The notes under the pieces are model-generated. The model was given only the letters and a program-made list of their open reading frames with translations, was not told the DNA's origin and ran no database searches. From contig NZ_CP042331.1 of the NCBI RefSeq assembly GCF_008253865.1, positions 4,296,001-4,360,000 of the forward strand: a stretch of 64,000 nt of DNA, written 5' to 3'. The translations under genes were made by a program, and so were the position numbers. This DNA comes from Bosea sp. F3-2. GTDB taxonomy: Bacteria; Pseudomonadota; Alphaproteobacteria; Rhizobiales; Beijerinckiaceae. Of the stretch, positions 1-10,806 are shown one piece after another. How positions within the stretch are numbered: position 1 is the first letter of the stretch; each line of letters begins with the position of its first letter.

Positions 1-765
1 GCCGAAGACCGGGACCAGCAGTGCTGTTGGCGCGATGGTCGCCGCGGCATAGCGCGAGAGCAGCCAGCCCCAGACGGCAAAGCCGAACATGACGTTGCCG
101 ATGGCCTGCCAGAGTGCGGCTGCCCAGGCGGCGAGCGGGGCCCCGGTCAGGCCGTCGCGAATCGCCGGCCAACCCTCGATGAGCCAGGACATGATGAAGA
201 GGGGCGGCACGGCGAAGAGGCTGGTCCAGACGACATAGGCCAGCATGTCGACGCCAGGAGTGCTGCGCGCCACGATGTTGCCGCCGGCCCAGCACAGTGC
301 CGCAGCGAGGATGAGGGCGATCCCGAGGGGCGTCGTGGTGCCGTCGGTATGCCAGAGAATGACACCGATCCCGACGGCGGCCAGCAGTAGGCCGGCGATC
401 TGGAAGGGCTGGACGCGCTCACGCGTGATCGCGGCGGCAAGGAGAATCGTGAAAAAGGACTGCGACTGTATCACCAGCGAAGCGAGGCCCGGGGTGATGA
501 AGCCCTTGATCGCGATGAACAGTAGGCCGAACTGGCCGGCACCGATCAAGAAGCCGTAGGCGGCGAGTTTGCTCCAGGGAACGGGCGGCCGTTTGAGGAA
601 GAAGACGGCCGGCAGCAGCGCGAAAGTGAAGCGCAGGCAGGCGAAGAGCAATGGCGGGAAATGGTCGACGCCGACGCGGATGACGACGAAATTGGTGCCC
701 CAGACCACCATCACCGCGAGGGTGAGGAGCGCATCGCGCAGAGAAAGGGAGGTGGAGGGTTGCAA
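1..765 (-). CDS. EamA/DMT-family transporter, partial (3' end outside window)
   Basis: The minus strand reads open from about 765 to the left edge, so the C-terminus is missing. The visible 255 codons hold alternating hydrophobic segments with the early motif VVWGTNFVVIR, typical of the first EamA repeat of drug/metabolite exporters. A central hydrophilic turn (HTDGTTTP) separates the first EamA domain from the start of the second. Such inner-membrane proteins export metabolites or amino acids; the substrate cannot be read from sequence. An in-frame TAG lies 13 codons upstream of a TTG at 765. No ATG lies between them, so TTG or a nearby CTG is the likely start. It follows xthA in the same direction after about 120 bp. 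Confidence 0.8.
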   Translation of the reverse strand, partial: MQPSTSLSLRDALLTLAVMVVWGTNFVVIRVGVDHFPPLLFACLRFTFALLPAVFFLKRPPVPWSKLAAYGFLIGAGQFGLLFIAIKGFITPGLASLVIQSQSFFTILLAAAITRERVQPFQIAGLLLAAVGIGVILWHTDGTTTPLGIALILAAALCWAGGNIVARSTPGVDMLAYVVWTSLFAVPPLFIMSWLIEGWPAIRDGLTGAPLAAWAAALWQAIGNVMFGFAVWGWLLSRYAAATIAPTALLVPVFG

Positions 766-886
766 CGGCTTCGGCCACGGCGATGAAAACTGCCGCGGCT
801 ATATCACGATGCAACGGCGGCCCGTTAGGACCGCCCGGCATGGCCGGAACGCTGCCCGCTCAGGCGCCGGGGGCCCGAAGAGCTTG

Positions 887-1702
887 TCAGAGTTCCAGCG
901 TCACCGTCACCGGGACATGGTCGGAGGGACGCTCCCAGCCGCGCGCTTCGCGCAGGAAGGCGAGGTCGCGCAGCGTCGGCTTCAGCGCGTCCGAGAGCCA
1001 GATATGGTCGAGTCGGCGGCCCCTGTTCGATGCTTCCCAGTCCTGCGCGCGGTAGCTCCACCAGGAATAGAGCTTCTCGGGCTCGGGGCGCAGCGCGCGA
1101 GCCGCGTCGGTCCAGCCGATCTCGCTGCGCAGCCGCTCCAGCGTCGTCGTCTCGATCGGTGTGTGGCTGACCACGTCGAGAAGCTGCTTGTGGCTCCAGA
1201 CGTCGTGCTCGAGGGGGGCGATGTTGAGGTCGCCGAGGAGGATCGCGGGCCGGTCGGTCGGTTTCTTCGTCACGCCCCAGGCGCCGAGCTCGTCGAGGAA
1301 GGCAAGCTTGTGGGCGAATTTCTCGTTCTTCGCGGGGTCGGGAATGTCGCCACCGGCCGGGATGTAGAAGTTATGGATAGCGATGCCGGCGGCGGCGCCG
1401 GCCGCTTTGTCGAGCGTCACGGTCATGTGCCGGGCGTCGTTGCGGCCGCACATCGACATCGCCTCCTTCTTGCTGAAGGGCAGCTTCGAGACGATGGCGA
1501 CGCCGTTGTAGCCCTTCTGGCCGATGAAGGCCTGATGGACGTAGCCGAGCTGATGGAAGGCCTTGGCCGGAAACTGTTCGTCCGGCGTCTTGGTCTCCTG
1601 CAGGCAGAGAACGTCGGGGGCGTAGGTGTTCAGGAACTCGCCGACCATGCCGATGCGCAAGCGGACGGAGTTGATGTTCCAACTGGTGACGGTGAGTTGC
1701 AC
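887..1702 (-). CDS. xthA: Exodeoxyribonuclease III (AP endonuclease)
   Basis: This endonuclease/exonuclease/phosphatase-fold enzyme would cut DNA at abasic sites during base-excision repair and degrade 3' ends. Family motifs are present in order: TSWNINSVR near the N-terminus, LQETK carrying the metal-binding glutamate, LLGDLNIAP with the catalytic Asp/Asn, and C-terminal RLDHIW and SDHVPV with the catalytic Asp-His pair. From the GTG at 1702 the protein has 271 residues, the usual size. The frame stays open to a TTG at 1759, but those extra residues are Arg/Pro-rich and unlike the family, so the GTG just before QLTVTSW is preferred. It lies downstream of the lolA-like gene on the same strand, a conserved order in this group. 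Confidence 0.93.
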   Translation of the reverse strand: MQLTVTSWNINSVRLRIGMVGEFLNTYAPDVLCLQETKTPDEQFPAKAFHQLGYVHQAFIGQKGYNGVAIVSKLPFSKKEAMSMCGRNDARHMTVTLDKAAGAAAGIAIHNFYIPAGGDIPDPAKNEKFAHKLAFLDELGAWGVTKKPTDRPAILLGDLNIAPLEHDVWSHKQLLDVVSHTPIETTTLERLRSEIGWTDAARALRPEPEKLYSWWSYRAQDWEASNRGRRLDHIWLSDALKPTLRDLAFLREARGWERPSDHVPVTVTLEL

Positions 1703-1806
1703 GCGAGAATTCCGGCGGGAAGGAGGCCGGAAACTGGGTCGTCGGGGCGCAAAAGGCAAGCCCCGACGCGATGTCCCTCAGCCAGCCCGTTGAAAGGGCC
1801 GCGCTA

Positions 1807-2655
1807 TCAGAGCGTGCGTTGGTAATCGATCACGAATTTCTTCGGATCGGGGCGGCGCTGGGTGTCGAGATTGTAGAGTGCGACCGAGGTCTCGTAGCCC
1901 TGCGGATCGACCACGATCCATTGTCTCAGCTCATTGGCGACAAGGTCGAACTTCAGCGTGATCTTCGAGGTGCCGCCCAGCGTGGAGCGGTCCTCAATTC
2001 GCACGGAGAGGATATCACCGTCGATGCTGGCACCGGTGAGGGTGCCCTCGCGCGCGAGGTCCATGCGCTCGCGCACCAGGAATTTCAGCGGCGTCTGGCC
2101 GATCGAGTAGATGTCCTGCGTCGCCAGGCGCTTGTCGCGCACGGCGACCGAGGTGCCGTCGGCGATGACCTCGGTGGTGACGGGCGGCTCGTATTCGAAG
2201 CGCATCTTGCCCGGACGCTGGATATAGACGCGCCCTTCGAGCCGCCGGCCATTAGCGGCGAACTGGATGAAATTGCCCTGCAGCGAGCTGAAGCTGTTGA
2301 GATAGGCGTTGAGCCGCTCGATCGCCTCCTCCTGCGTCGCCGGCACGCCGGTGCGGGCCTTGGCGGGGGCGGTGGGGCGGGGAGTCTGCGCCGACGGCGC
2401 GGCGGTTGTTGCCGGAGCAGCCGCCGCAGCCGGCTCGGCCGCCGGCGCTTCCGCCGCGGCGGTACGGGGCAGGCCGAGACCTGCGGGGCGGATGGGCGGC
2501 AGCGGAATCGGGCGCGGCTTGGCCACGACGGGCTTGGTTGCGGCCGCTGGCGGTTGCAACTGCATCGGCTGGGCCATGAGCGACTCCGCCGCGGTGCTGC
2601 AACCGAGCGCCATCAAAGCCACTGCCGAAGCCCGCAACGCCGGGTTCCATCTCAT
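1807..2655 (-). CDS. lolA: LolA-like outer-membrane lipoprotein carrier protein
   Basis: LolA is the periplasmic shuttle that takes lipoproteins from the LolCDE exporter to the outer membrane. The 282-residue product starts with a signal peptide (RWNPALRASAVALMALG, probable cleavage after SLMA). A low-complexity Ala/Pro-rich linker follows to about residue 100, then the LolA fold: LNSFSSLQGNFIQ, a YIQRPGKMRFEYEPP strand typical of the family, and a C-terminal DPKKFVIDYQ. The linker is longer than in enteric LolA. The ATG at 2655 is chosen over a TTG two codons upstream. It sits between ftsK and xthA, all transcribed leftwards. Confidence 0.85.
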   Translation of the reverse strand: MRWNPALRASAVALMALGCSTAAESLMAQPMQLQPPAAATKPVVAKPRPIPLPPIRPAGLGLPRTAAAEAPAAEPAAAAAPATTAAPSAQTPRPTAPAKARTGVPATQEEAIERLNAYLNSFSSLQGNFIQFAANGRRLEGRVYIQRPGKMRFEYEPPVTTEVIADGTSVAVRDKRLATQDIYSIGQTPLKFLVRERMDLAREGTLTGASIDGDILSVRIEDRSTLGGTSKITLKFDLVANELRQWIVVDPQGYETSVALYNLDTQRRPDPKKFVIDYQRTL

Positions 2656-2839
2656 GAGCAAGTCTGCCTCACTCCCTGTGCCGTCACGGCGCTTCTGGTC
2701 TCGGCCGGCGCCGCGGACTCGATCGGCCGCCTTCGCCGCCTACAGGGAGCCAACCCGTCGATGCCGCAAAGGTTGCACTGTCCTGATGGCAATTTGAGGA
2801 CCGTTCCGGGCAATCGCAAGGTCCAGGCGGCCATCCGCC

Positions 2840-5413
<2,574 letters not shown>

Positions 5414-5578
5414 GCGGCTTCAGGTCGTGTCCGGACTGTCGGGCCGCATCATTCCGGCCATCAGCGAGAGGTTAGGAAGGCGAGGTTAAGACCCGCTTAA
5501 CCTTGAAAGCTATCCACCGCCTCCTGCCGTCGGTTGTCGGCAGGTTGCGGACCCGGACCGTGCCGAGCTGCCGATGGC

Positions 5579-5611
5579 AAGAAAAGACCCCGGCGGTCGC
5601 CCGCCGGGGTC
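5579..5611 (-). terminator. Rho-independent terminator after amtB
   Basis: On the minus strand an 11-bp perfect stem (GACCCCGGCGG with its complement) closes a 4-base loop. It is followed by a T-rich run (CTTTTCTT) about 27 bases past the amtB stop. This would end the glnK-amtB transcript and insulate ftsK. Confidence 0.9.
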
Positions 5612-5638
5612 CGGGATTCACGTGAAACCTGTGAGGGA

Positions 5639-7117
5639 TCACATGCTGTAGGCGCGCTCGCCGTGCTCGGCGATGTCGAGGCCCTCGCGCTCCTGGTCGG
5701 AGGTGACCCGCAGACCGACGATCACGTCGACGATCTTGTAGAGGATCGCCGAGCCGACGCCGCTGAACACCAGCGTGAACAGCACCGCCTTGATCTGGGA
5801 CATCACGGCGGGGCCGAACTCGTAGGCACCGACGGCGAGCTCGCCGGGCTTGCTCGAATAGTCCGGGATGCCGGCGCCGCCGAGAGCGGTGTTGACCAGG
5901 ATGCCGGTCGCGATCGCGCCGATGATGCCGCCGATGCAGTGGATGCCGAAGACGTCGAGCGAGTCGTCGTAGCCGAGCGCGTTCTTCACCGTCGTGCAGA
6001 AGACGAAGCAGACGACACCGACGACGAGTCCGAGGACGATCGAGCCCATCGGACCGGCGAAGCCGGCGGCCGGGGTGACGGCAACGAGGCCGGCGACCGC
6101 GCCCGAGACCATGCCGAGCATCGAGGGCTTGCCCTTGACCGCCCATTCGACGAACAGCCAGCCCAGCGCGGCGGCTGCCGTGGCGACGAAGGTGTTGATC
6201 ATGGCGAGCGCGGCGGTGCCGTTCGCCTCAAGGTTCGAGCCGGCGTTGAAGCCGAACCAGCCAACCCAGAGCAGCGCGGCGCCGATCAGGGTCATGGTCA
6301 GCGAATGCGGCGCCATCAGTTCCTTGCCGAAGCCGATGCGCTTGCCCATCAGCACGCAGCCGACGAGGCCCGCGATACCCGCGTTGATGTGGACCACAGT
6401 GCCGCCGGCGAAGTCGAGCGCCCCCCACTTGAAGAGCATGCCGGCATCGGCATTGACCGCGTCGAGCGCGGACTGCGCCGCAGCCTTGCCATCCGCGCCG
6501 GCCTCGGCGAGCGCCTTGGCGGCGTTGCCGACCGCGTCAGGCCCGCCCCAGTACCAGACCATGTGGGCCATCGGGAAATAGATGAAGGTGACCCAGAGCA
6601 CGGTGAACAGCAGCAGCGCCGAGAATTTCATGCGCTCGGCGAAGGCGCCGACGATCAGCGCCGGTGTGATGCAGGCGAAGGTCATCTGGAAGCAGACATA
6701 GACGAATTCGGGGATGTAGACCCCGTTCGAGAAGGTGCCGGCCACGGTCGTCGCGTCGACGCCCCTGAGGAAGGCCTTCGAGAAGCCGCCGACGAAGTCG
6801 TTCAGCCCGCCGCCATTGGTGAAGGCGAGCGAATAGCCATAGGCCACCCAGAGGATGCAGACGACGCTGACGATGGCGAAGACCTGGGTCAGCACCGAGA
6901 GCATGTTCTTGGAACGGACGAGGCCGCCATAGAAGAGGGCGAGGCCCGGGATGGTCATGAGCAGGACGAGGACCGTCGAGCTCATCATGAAGGCGACGTC
7001 GCCCTTGTTGGGAACGGGCGGTGCGGCGGCGGGTGCCTGGGCCAGCGCGACGCCGGCCGAAAGCGCCGCCAGAGACAGGCCGATCAATCCGGCCCGCAGG
7101 GAAGTCCTGAAATTCAT
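5639..7117 (-). CDS. amtB: Ammonium transporter
   Basis: AmtB is a trimeric inner-membrane channel that conducts ammonium when nitrogen is scarce. The 492-residue sequence has a cleavable leader (residues 1-26, ending ALA-Q), then eleven hydrophobic segments. The twin pore histidines are visible in VVHINAG and FGIHCIGG. The C-terminal tail DQEREGLDIAEHGERAY is the conserved cytoplasmic segment that docks GlnK. A ribosome site AGGAG stands 10 bases before the ATG. An insertion around residues 185-210 (GGPDAVGNAAKALAEAGADG) lengthens one loop; this is common in alphaproteobacterial homologues. It is co-transcribed with glnK, 27 bp upstream. Confidence 0.97.
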   Translation of the reverse strand: MNFRTSLRAGLIGLSLAALSAGVALAQAPAAAPPVPNKGDVAFMMSSTVLVLLMTIPGLALFYGGLVRSKNMLSVLTQVFAIVSVVCILWVAYGYSLAFTNGGGLNDFVGGFSKAFLRGVDATTVAGTFSNGVYIPEFVYVCFQMTFACITPALIVGAFAERMKFSALLLFTVLWVTFIYFPMAHMVWYWGGPDAVGNAAKALAEAGADGKAAAQSALDAVNADAGMLFKWGALDFAGGTVVHINAGIAGLVGCVLMGKRIGFGKELMAPHSLTMTLIGAALLWVGWFGFNAGSNLEANGTAALAMINTFVATAAAALGWLFVEWAVKGKPSMLGMVSGAVAGLVAVTPAAGFAGPMGSIVLGLVVGVVCFVFCTTVKNALGYDDSLDVFGIHCIGGIIGAIATGILVNTALGGAGIPDYSSKPGELAVGAYEFGPAVMSQIKAVLFTLVFSGVGSAILYKIVDVIVGLRVTSDQEREGLDIAEHGERAYSM

Positions 7118-7144
7118 CGTCTAAAACTCCTGAAGGGGCGGGGC

Positions 7145-7483
7145 TCAGAGGGCGTCGGCGTCGGTCTCGCCGGTGCGGATGCGCACGGCCTTCTCGATCG
7201 ATGAGACGAAGATCTTGCCGTCACCGATCTGGCCGGTGCGGGCCGCGGCGGTGATCGCCTCGATCACCTGCGGGACGAGGTCGTCGGAGACCGCAACCTC
7301 GATCTTGATCTTCGGCAGGAAGCTCACGGCATATTCGGCGCCGCGGTAGATTTCCGTATGACCCTTCTGGCGGCCGTAGCCCTTGACCTCGGTCACCGTC
7401 AGGCCGTGGACGCCGACGGCGGTGAGCCCGTCGCGCACCTCCTCCAGCTTGAACGGCTTGATGATCGCCATCACGATTTTCAT
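7145..7483 (-). CDS. glnK: Nitrogen regulatory PII protein
   Basis: This is the small trimeric signal protein that blocks AmtB and reports nitrogen, energy and 2-oxoglutarate status. The 112-residue product begins MKIVMAIIKPFKLEEV. It carries the uridylylation tyrosine at residue 51 in the T-loop (YRGAEY) and the B-loop TGQIGDGKIFV at 83-93, and ends IRTGETDADAL. An upstream open stretch exists, but the ATG at 7483 with a GGAAA site matches the family start. The neighbouring amtB and the sigma-54-type promoter upstream support nitrogen control. Sequence alone cannot strictly separate GlnK from GlnB; the amtB linkage argues for GlnK. Confidence 0.96.
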   Translation of the reverse strand: MKIVMAIIKPFKLEEVRDGLTAVGVHGLTVTEVKGYGRQKGHTEIYRGAEYAVSFLPKIKIEVAVSDDLVPQVIEAITAAARTGQIGDGKIFVSSIEKAVRIRTGETDADAL

Positions 7484-7579
7484 GGCTGGGTTTCCCCGTC
7501 TGCGCCGCCCGGTCGTCAGCCCCGGCGATCTCGTTGCACCTCGCGCGCCCTGCCGTGCGCAGTGCGTCGCAACATGCAA

Positions 7580-7596
7580 TTCAAGGGACGTGCCAA
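7580..7596 (-). promoter_or_regulatory. Sigma-54 (RpoN) promoter of glnK-amtB
   Basis: Read on the minus strand, TTGGCACGTCCCTTGAA fits the -24/-12 consensus YTGGCACGNNNNTTGCW at all but one key base: the -12 GC is GA. GG and the -12 doublet are 10 bases apart as required. It lies about 100 bp upstream of the glnK ATG. I found no convincing NtrC site further upstream. Confidence 0.8.
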
Positions 7597-7668
7597 CCCG
7601 CTTCCGGAGCGGCGAGGGCGCATCCAGGGGGCAAAAACCGACAAACCGGTGAGGAGATCAGCAGGATA

Positions 7669-7683
7669 GCCTAATAAATAGGC
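7669..7683. repeat. Short AT-rich inverted repeat between tesB and glnK
   Basis: GCCTA-ATAAA-TAGGC is a 5-bp stem with 5-base loop, about 40 bp past the tesB stop and upstream of the glnK promoter. It could be a weak tesB terminator or an operator. It is too short to decide. Confidence 0.3.
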
Positions 7684-7719
7684 ATTAGCTCGTGCGAGAG
7701 GCAACCGCTCAAAATAGCG

Positions 7720-8586
7720 TCAACGCAGATCTGGCCGAGGACGGATGAGCCCCTCCTGCGCAACCGAGGCAACGAGCCTGCCCTGTCGGTCGAAGACGAG
7801 GCCGCGCGAGAAGCCGCGGGCGCCGGAGGTCGAGGGGCTGTCCTGCGAGTAGAGAAGCCACTCGTCTGCCCGGAACGGACGATGAAACCACAGGGCGTGA
7901 TCGAGGCTGGCGCCCTGGATCTTCTGGTCGAAGACGGTGGTGCCGTGCGCGATCAGGCTGGAATCGAGCAGCATCAGGTCGGAGGCGTAGGCCAGCACGC
8001 TCTGATGGAAGGCCGGTTCATCCGGGAGGGTTTCCATGGCTCGGATCCAGACGTTGAATTTCGGCTCCATCTTGCCGCCGGTGCGATAGCGCTCCAGCTC
8101 GACGGGGCGGATCTCGATCGGCCGCTTGCGCTGATAATAGGCCTGCACCGCGTCCGGCATGTGCGGCAGCACGCTCTTCGCCATCTCCTCCCGATCAGGC
8201 AGCTCATCCGGCATCGGCACTTTTGGCATCGGCATCTGGTGCTCGAAGCCGGGCTCGTCGACCTGGAAGGAAGCGGACATGGCGAAGATCGCCTCGCCCT
8301 TCTGGATGGCGAGCACGCGCCGTGTCGTGAAGGAACGGCCATCCCGCAGCCGGTCGACCTCATAGACGATCGGAATCTCAGGGTCGCCGGGCAGCAGGAA
8401 ATAGGCATGCAGCGAATGCGGCTGCCGGTCCTCGACCGTCTTGCAGGCGGCATAGAGCGACTGCGCGATCACTTGTCCGCCGAAGACGCGTGGCCAGGTC
8501 GACTTGGGACTGCGACCGCGGAACAGGTTGCGCTCGAGTGGCTCGAGGTCGAGGATCGCCGTCAGGGAGGCGCTGATCTGGGACAT
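7720..8586 (-). CDS. tesB: Acyl-CoA thioesterase II
   Basis: This double-hotdog thioesterase hydrolyses acyl-CoA to free fatty acid and CoA. From the ATG at 8586 the protein has 288 residues, the normal TesB length. N-terminal features are LEPLERNLFRG and RVFGGQVIAQSL. The C-terminal hotdog carries the catalytic set: Asp in YASDLMLLDSSL, the segment SLDHALWFHRPF, and Gln in VASVAQEGLIR. An open extension upstream to 8685 overlaps the divergent hydroxylase gene and has no family similarity, so it is not included. It is divergent from the FAD monooxygenase across a 120-bp gap. Confidence 0.93.
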   Translation of the reverse strand: MSQISASLTAILDLEPLERNLFRGRSPKSTWPRVFGGQVIAQSLYAACKTVEDRQPHSLHAYFLLPGDPEIPIVYEVDRLRDGRSFTTRRVLAIQKGEAIFAMSASFQVDEPGFEHQMPMPKVPMPDELPDREEMAKSVLPHMPDAVQAYYQRKRPIEIRPVELERYRTGGKMEPKFNVWIRAMETLPDEPAFHQSVLAYASDLMLLDSSLIAHGTTVFDQKIQGASLDHALWFHRPFRADEWLLYSQDSPSTSGARGFSRGLVFDRQGRLVASVAQEGLIRPRPDLR

Positions 8587-8705
8587 GGCGGCGGGTATCG
8601 CGGTCAGGTTGACGAAGCGGCCGGCCGCCCGCACAGGAACAGCCGGTTCGTCTCGCATCAGCACCGAGGCGTCCCGTGCCGTCAAGACGCCAGAGGAGCA
8701 GCAGC

Positions 8706-9953
8706 ATGGCCATCGAACGGGATTCGGGCGCGCGCATCGTCATCGCGGGCGGCGGGATCGCGGGGCTGACCCTGGCGCTGGCACTGAAGCAGGCGCTCGG
8801 CAGAGCCTTCGCGATCACCCTGGCCGATCCGACGCTCGCCGCGCCGCCGCGTGCGGACAACCGCGCCTATGCGGTGGCGGCCGGCGCCCGTTCGATGCTG
8901 GAGACGCTGGGCGTCTGGGACGCCGTTGCGGGCTCGGCGCAGGCGATGACGGAGATGATCGTCTCGGACAGCCGGACAAATGACGTGGTGCGCCCGGTCT
9001 TCCTGACCTTCGACGGCGAGGTCGAGCCCGGCCAGCCCTTTGCGCACATGGTCGAAAATGGCGCGCTGGTCGCAGAACTCAAGGCGGCCTGCGAGCGAGA
9101 GGGCGTCGAGCTGCGCGCGACCGGCGTGCGCCGTTTCACGGCGGAAGAAGCGGCTGTCGAGGTCGTCCTCGGCGATAGCTCGCGCGTGCAAGCGACGCTG
9201 CTGGTTGCCGCCGATGGCGCACGCTCGAAGCTGCGCGAGCAGGCTGGCATCGGCTGGGTCGGCTGGGGCTATGGCCAGTCCGGCATCGTTGCCACGATCG
9301 GGCATGAGCGCCCGCATCACGGCCGGGCTGTCGAGCATTTCCTGCCCTCCGGGCCCTTCGCCATCCTGCCATTGGCCGATGGCGGCCGCTTCGGCCACCG
9401 TTCGTCGATCGTCTGGACCGAGAGGACCGAGAACGTCCCGGCTCTGCTCTCGCTCGATGCCGCGGATCTGCTGGCCGAGATCGAGACGCGCTTCGGGCTC
9501 GAACTCGGCGAGATCGCGCTGGAAAGCGCGGTGAGCGCGCACCGGCTCGGCTTCGGCGTCGCCCGGCGTTTCGTTGGCGAGCGATTCGCCTTGCTCGGCG
9601 ATGCCGCGCATCTGATCCACCCCATCGCCGGGCAGGGTCTCAATCTCGGGCTCAAGGATGTCGCGGCGCTGGCCGAGGCTATCGTCGATGCGGCCCGGCT
9701 CGGGCTCGATCCCGGCTCGCTCGACGTGCTGGAGGACTACGAGAAGGCGCGACGCTTCGACACGGTGGCGATGGGCGCGGTCACGGACGGGCTGAACCGG
9801 CTGTTCTCGAACGACGCGACGCCGATCAGGCTGGCGCGCGACTTCGGACTGGGGGTCGTGGATCGGCTGCCGGGGTTGAAGCGCTTCTTTATCCGCGAGG
9901 CGGCCGGTGTGGCCGGAGCGCCGCCGCGGCTGCTGCGCGGCGAGGCGCTGTAG
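8706..9953 (+). CDS. UbiH/UbiF/Coq6-family FAD-dependent hydroxylase
   Basis: This flavoprotein monooxygenase probably hydroxylates the ring of a ubiquinone precursor. The 415-residue protein has the dinucleotide-binding motif IVIAGGGIAGL at about 10-20, the DG motif VAADGARSK in the middle, and the GD motif LLGDAAHLIHPIAGQGLNLG toward the C-terminus; together these define the family. AGAGGAG stands 7 bases before the ATG at 8706, which decides the start over an in-frame codon 30 bases upstream. Which ring position it acts on (UbiH, UbiF, UbiI or the alphaproteobacterial UbiL/UbiM types) cannot be told from sequence. It converges on the toxin gene with only 8 bp between stops. Confidence 0.88.
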   Translation: MAIERDSGARIVIAGGGIAGLTLALALKQALGRAFAITLADPTLAAPPRADNRAYAVAAGARSMLETLGVWDAVAGSAQAMTEMIVSDSRTNDVVRPVFLTFDGEVEPGQPFAHMVENGALVAELKAACEREGVELRATGVRRFTAEEAAVEVVLGDSSRVQATLLVAADGARSKLREQAGIGWVGWGYGQSGIVATIGHERPHHGRAVEHFLPSGPFAILPLADGGRFGHRSSIVWTERTENVPALLSLDAADLLAEIETRFGLELGEIALESAVSAHRLGFGVARRFVGERFALLGDAAHLIHPIAGQGLNLGLKDVAALAEAIVDAARLGLDPGSLDVLEDYEKARRFDTVAMGAVTDGLNRLFSNDATPIRLARDFGLGVVDRLPGLKRFFIREAAGVAGAPPRLLRGEAL

Positions 9954-9961
9954 AGGTTGCT

Positions 9962-10267
9962 TTAAGCGGGCCAATCCTCTTCGCGCCAATCACGCGCCGT
10001 GTGGATGACGCGCAGAATCGCGACGACCTCGTGTCCACCTTGGAATGCGATGGTATAGGCGAGGATAAAGGGCAGACGGGGAACCAGCTTCTCGTAAGTA
10101 CCGCTCACGCGGCCGGGTCGCCCGGTCGCGAATTCACCGAGCCCGTTTCCGGTCTGCTCGATGGCGTCGACGATCCGCTCGGCCGCATCCGGGTTGTCCT
10201 GGGCAATGTATCCGAGGATGTCGAGGTAATCGCGCCGGGCGTCATCAGACCAGATGACCGGCTTCAT
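9962..10267 (-). CDS. RelE/ParE-family toxin
   Basis: This 101-residue basic protein has the RelE/ParE fold signature: WSDDARRDYLDILGYIAQDNPDAAERIVDAIE at the N-terminus, a core GRVSGTYEKLVPRLPFILAY, and a C-terminal strand VVAILRVIHTARDW, typical of ParE toxins that poison gyrase. RelE-type mRNA cleavage cannot be excluded. Its ATG overlaps the antitoxin stop (ATGA), so the two are translationally coupled. The gene ends 8 bp from the converging hydroxylase gene. Confidence 0.88.
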   Translation of the reverse strand: MKPVIWSDDARRDYLDILGYIAQDNPDAAERIVDAIEQTGNGLGEFATGRPGRVSGTYEKLVPRLPFILAYTIAFQGGHEVVAILRVIHTARDWREEDWPA

Positions 10268-10533
10268 TCCCCGCCGGCTTTCCCGCGCCTCGCATCCGCG
10301 ATGATGCGGCGAGCGTCGGTCATGACCTCGTCATGCGGCACGACCCGCCCGGCCTCGACATCGACCAGGCCGCGCTTGATTCCCTCAATGATCTGAAGCT
10401 CGCGGTCGACATAAGCCGAAACCGCTTCGCCTGCGAGAAAGGACTTGGAGCGCCGGGTGCCCGCCGCGATGCGCTCGAGCTTGCGCTTCGTTTCAGCCGA
10501 AACCCGGATGGTCATGGTTTCCGTCGCAGCCAT
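10264..10533 (-). CDS. Ribbon-helix-helix (CopG/ParD-like) antitoxin
   Basis: The 89-residue product opens with the RHH DNA-binding segment TMTIRVSAETKRKLERIA followed by a helix with SKSFLAGEAVSAYVDREL. The rest (VEAGRVVPHDEVMTDARRII) is the usual toxin-wrapping tail. The ATG at 10533 is preferred; an upstream GTG at 10572 would read through the palindrome described next. The protein should neutralise the downstream toxin and repress its own promoter. Confidence 0.88.
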   Translation of the reverse strand: MAATETMTIRVSAETKRKLERIAAGTRRSKSFLAGEAVSAYVDRELQIIEGIKRGLVDVEAGRVVPHDEVMTDARRIIADARRGKAGGE

Positions 10534-10544
10534 CGTCCCGACCT

Positions 10545-10574
10545 TTGTGTTGATGTGTGTACATCCTAACACAA
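10545..10574. promoter_or_regulatory. Palindromic operator of the ParE/RHH operon
   Basis: Outer arms TTGTGTT and AACACAA and inner arms ATGT and ACAT surround GTGT, giving an imperfect 30-bp palindrome. It ends 12 bases before the antitoxin ATG. This is the expected position and form for an autoregulatory RHH operator. Binding is inferred. Confidence 0.7.
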
Positions 10575-10597
10575 GGGCCGGGCCGAGCCAAACGGCC

Positions 10598-10792
10598 TCA
10601 ATCCTCCAGCGGCCGGGCTTCTTCCGGCAGCATGATCGGGATGCCGTCGCGGATCGGATAGGCCAGCTTCGCGGCCCGGCTGATCAGCTCCTGCTTCGCC
10701 GCATCGTATTCAAGCGTCGCCTTGGTCAGCGGGCAGACCAGGATTTCGAGCAGCTTAGGGTCGATGCGGGTGCTGTGATCGGTTTCGGTCAT
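10598..10792 (-). CDS. Trm112-family small zinc-ribbon-like protein
   Basis: The 64-residue protein matches the Trm112/UPF0434 pattern: DPKLLEILVCPLTKATLEYD, then LISRAAKLAYPIRDGIPIMLPEEAR. In eukaryotes and archaea Trm112 activates methyltransferases; bacterial homologues are poorly characterised. Only one cysteine of the usual zinc site is kept (VCP), as in many proteobacterial members. It lies 14 bp downstream of the glutamate dehydrogenase gene, so the two are probably co-transcribed. Confidence 0.88.
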   Translation of the reverse strand: MTETDHSTRIDPKLLEILVCPLTKATLEYDAAKQELISRAAKLAYPIRDGIPIMLPEEARPLED

Positions 10793-10806
10793 TCGGTTCG
10801 TCCCGT

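Noticed and set aside
7612..7640. Possible NtrC site upstream of glnK
   Set aside because: Half sites TGC and TGCGCC do not match the spaced palindrome and the distance to the promoter is too short.
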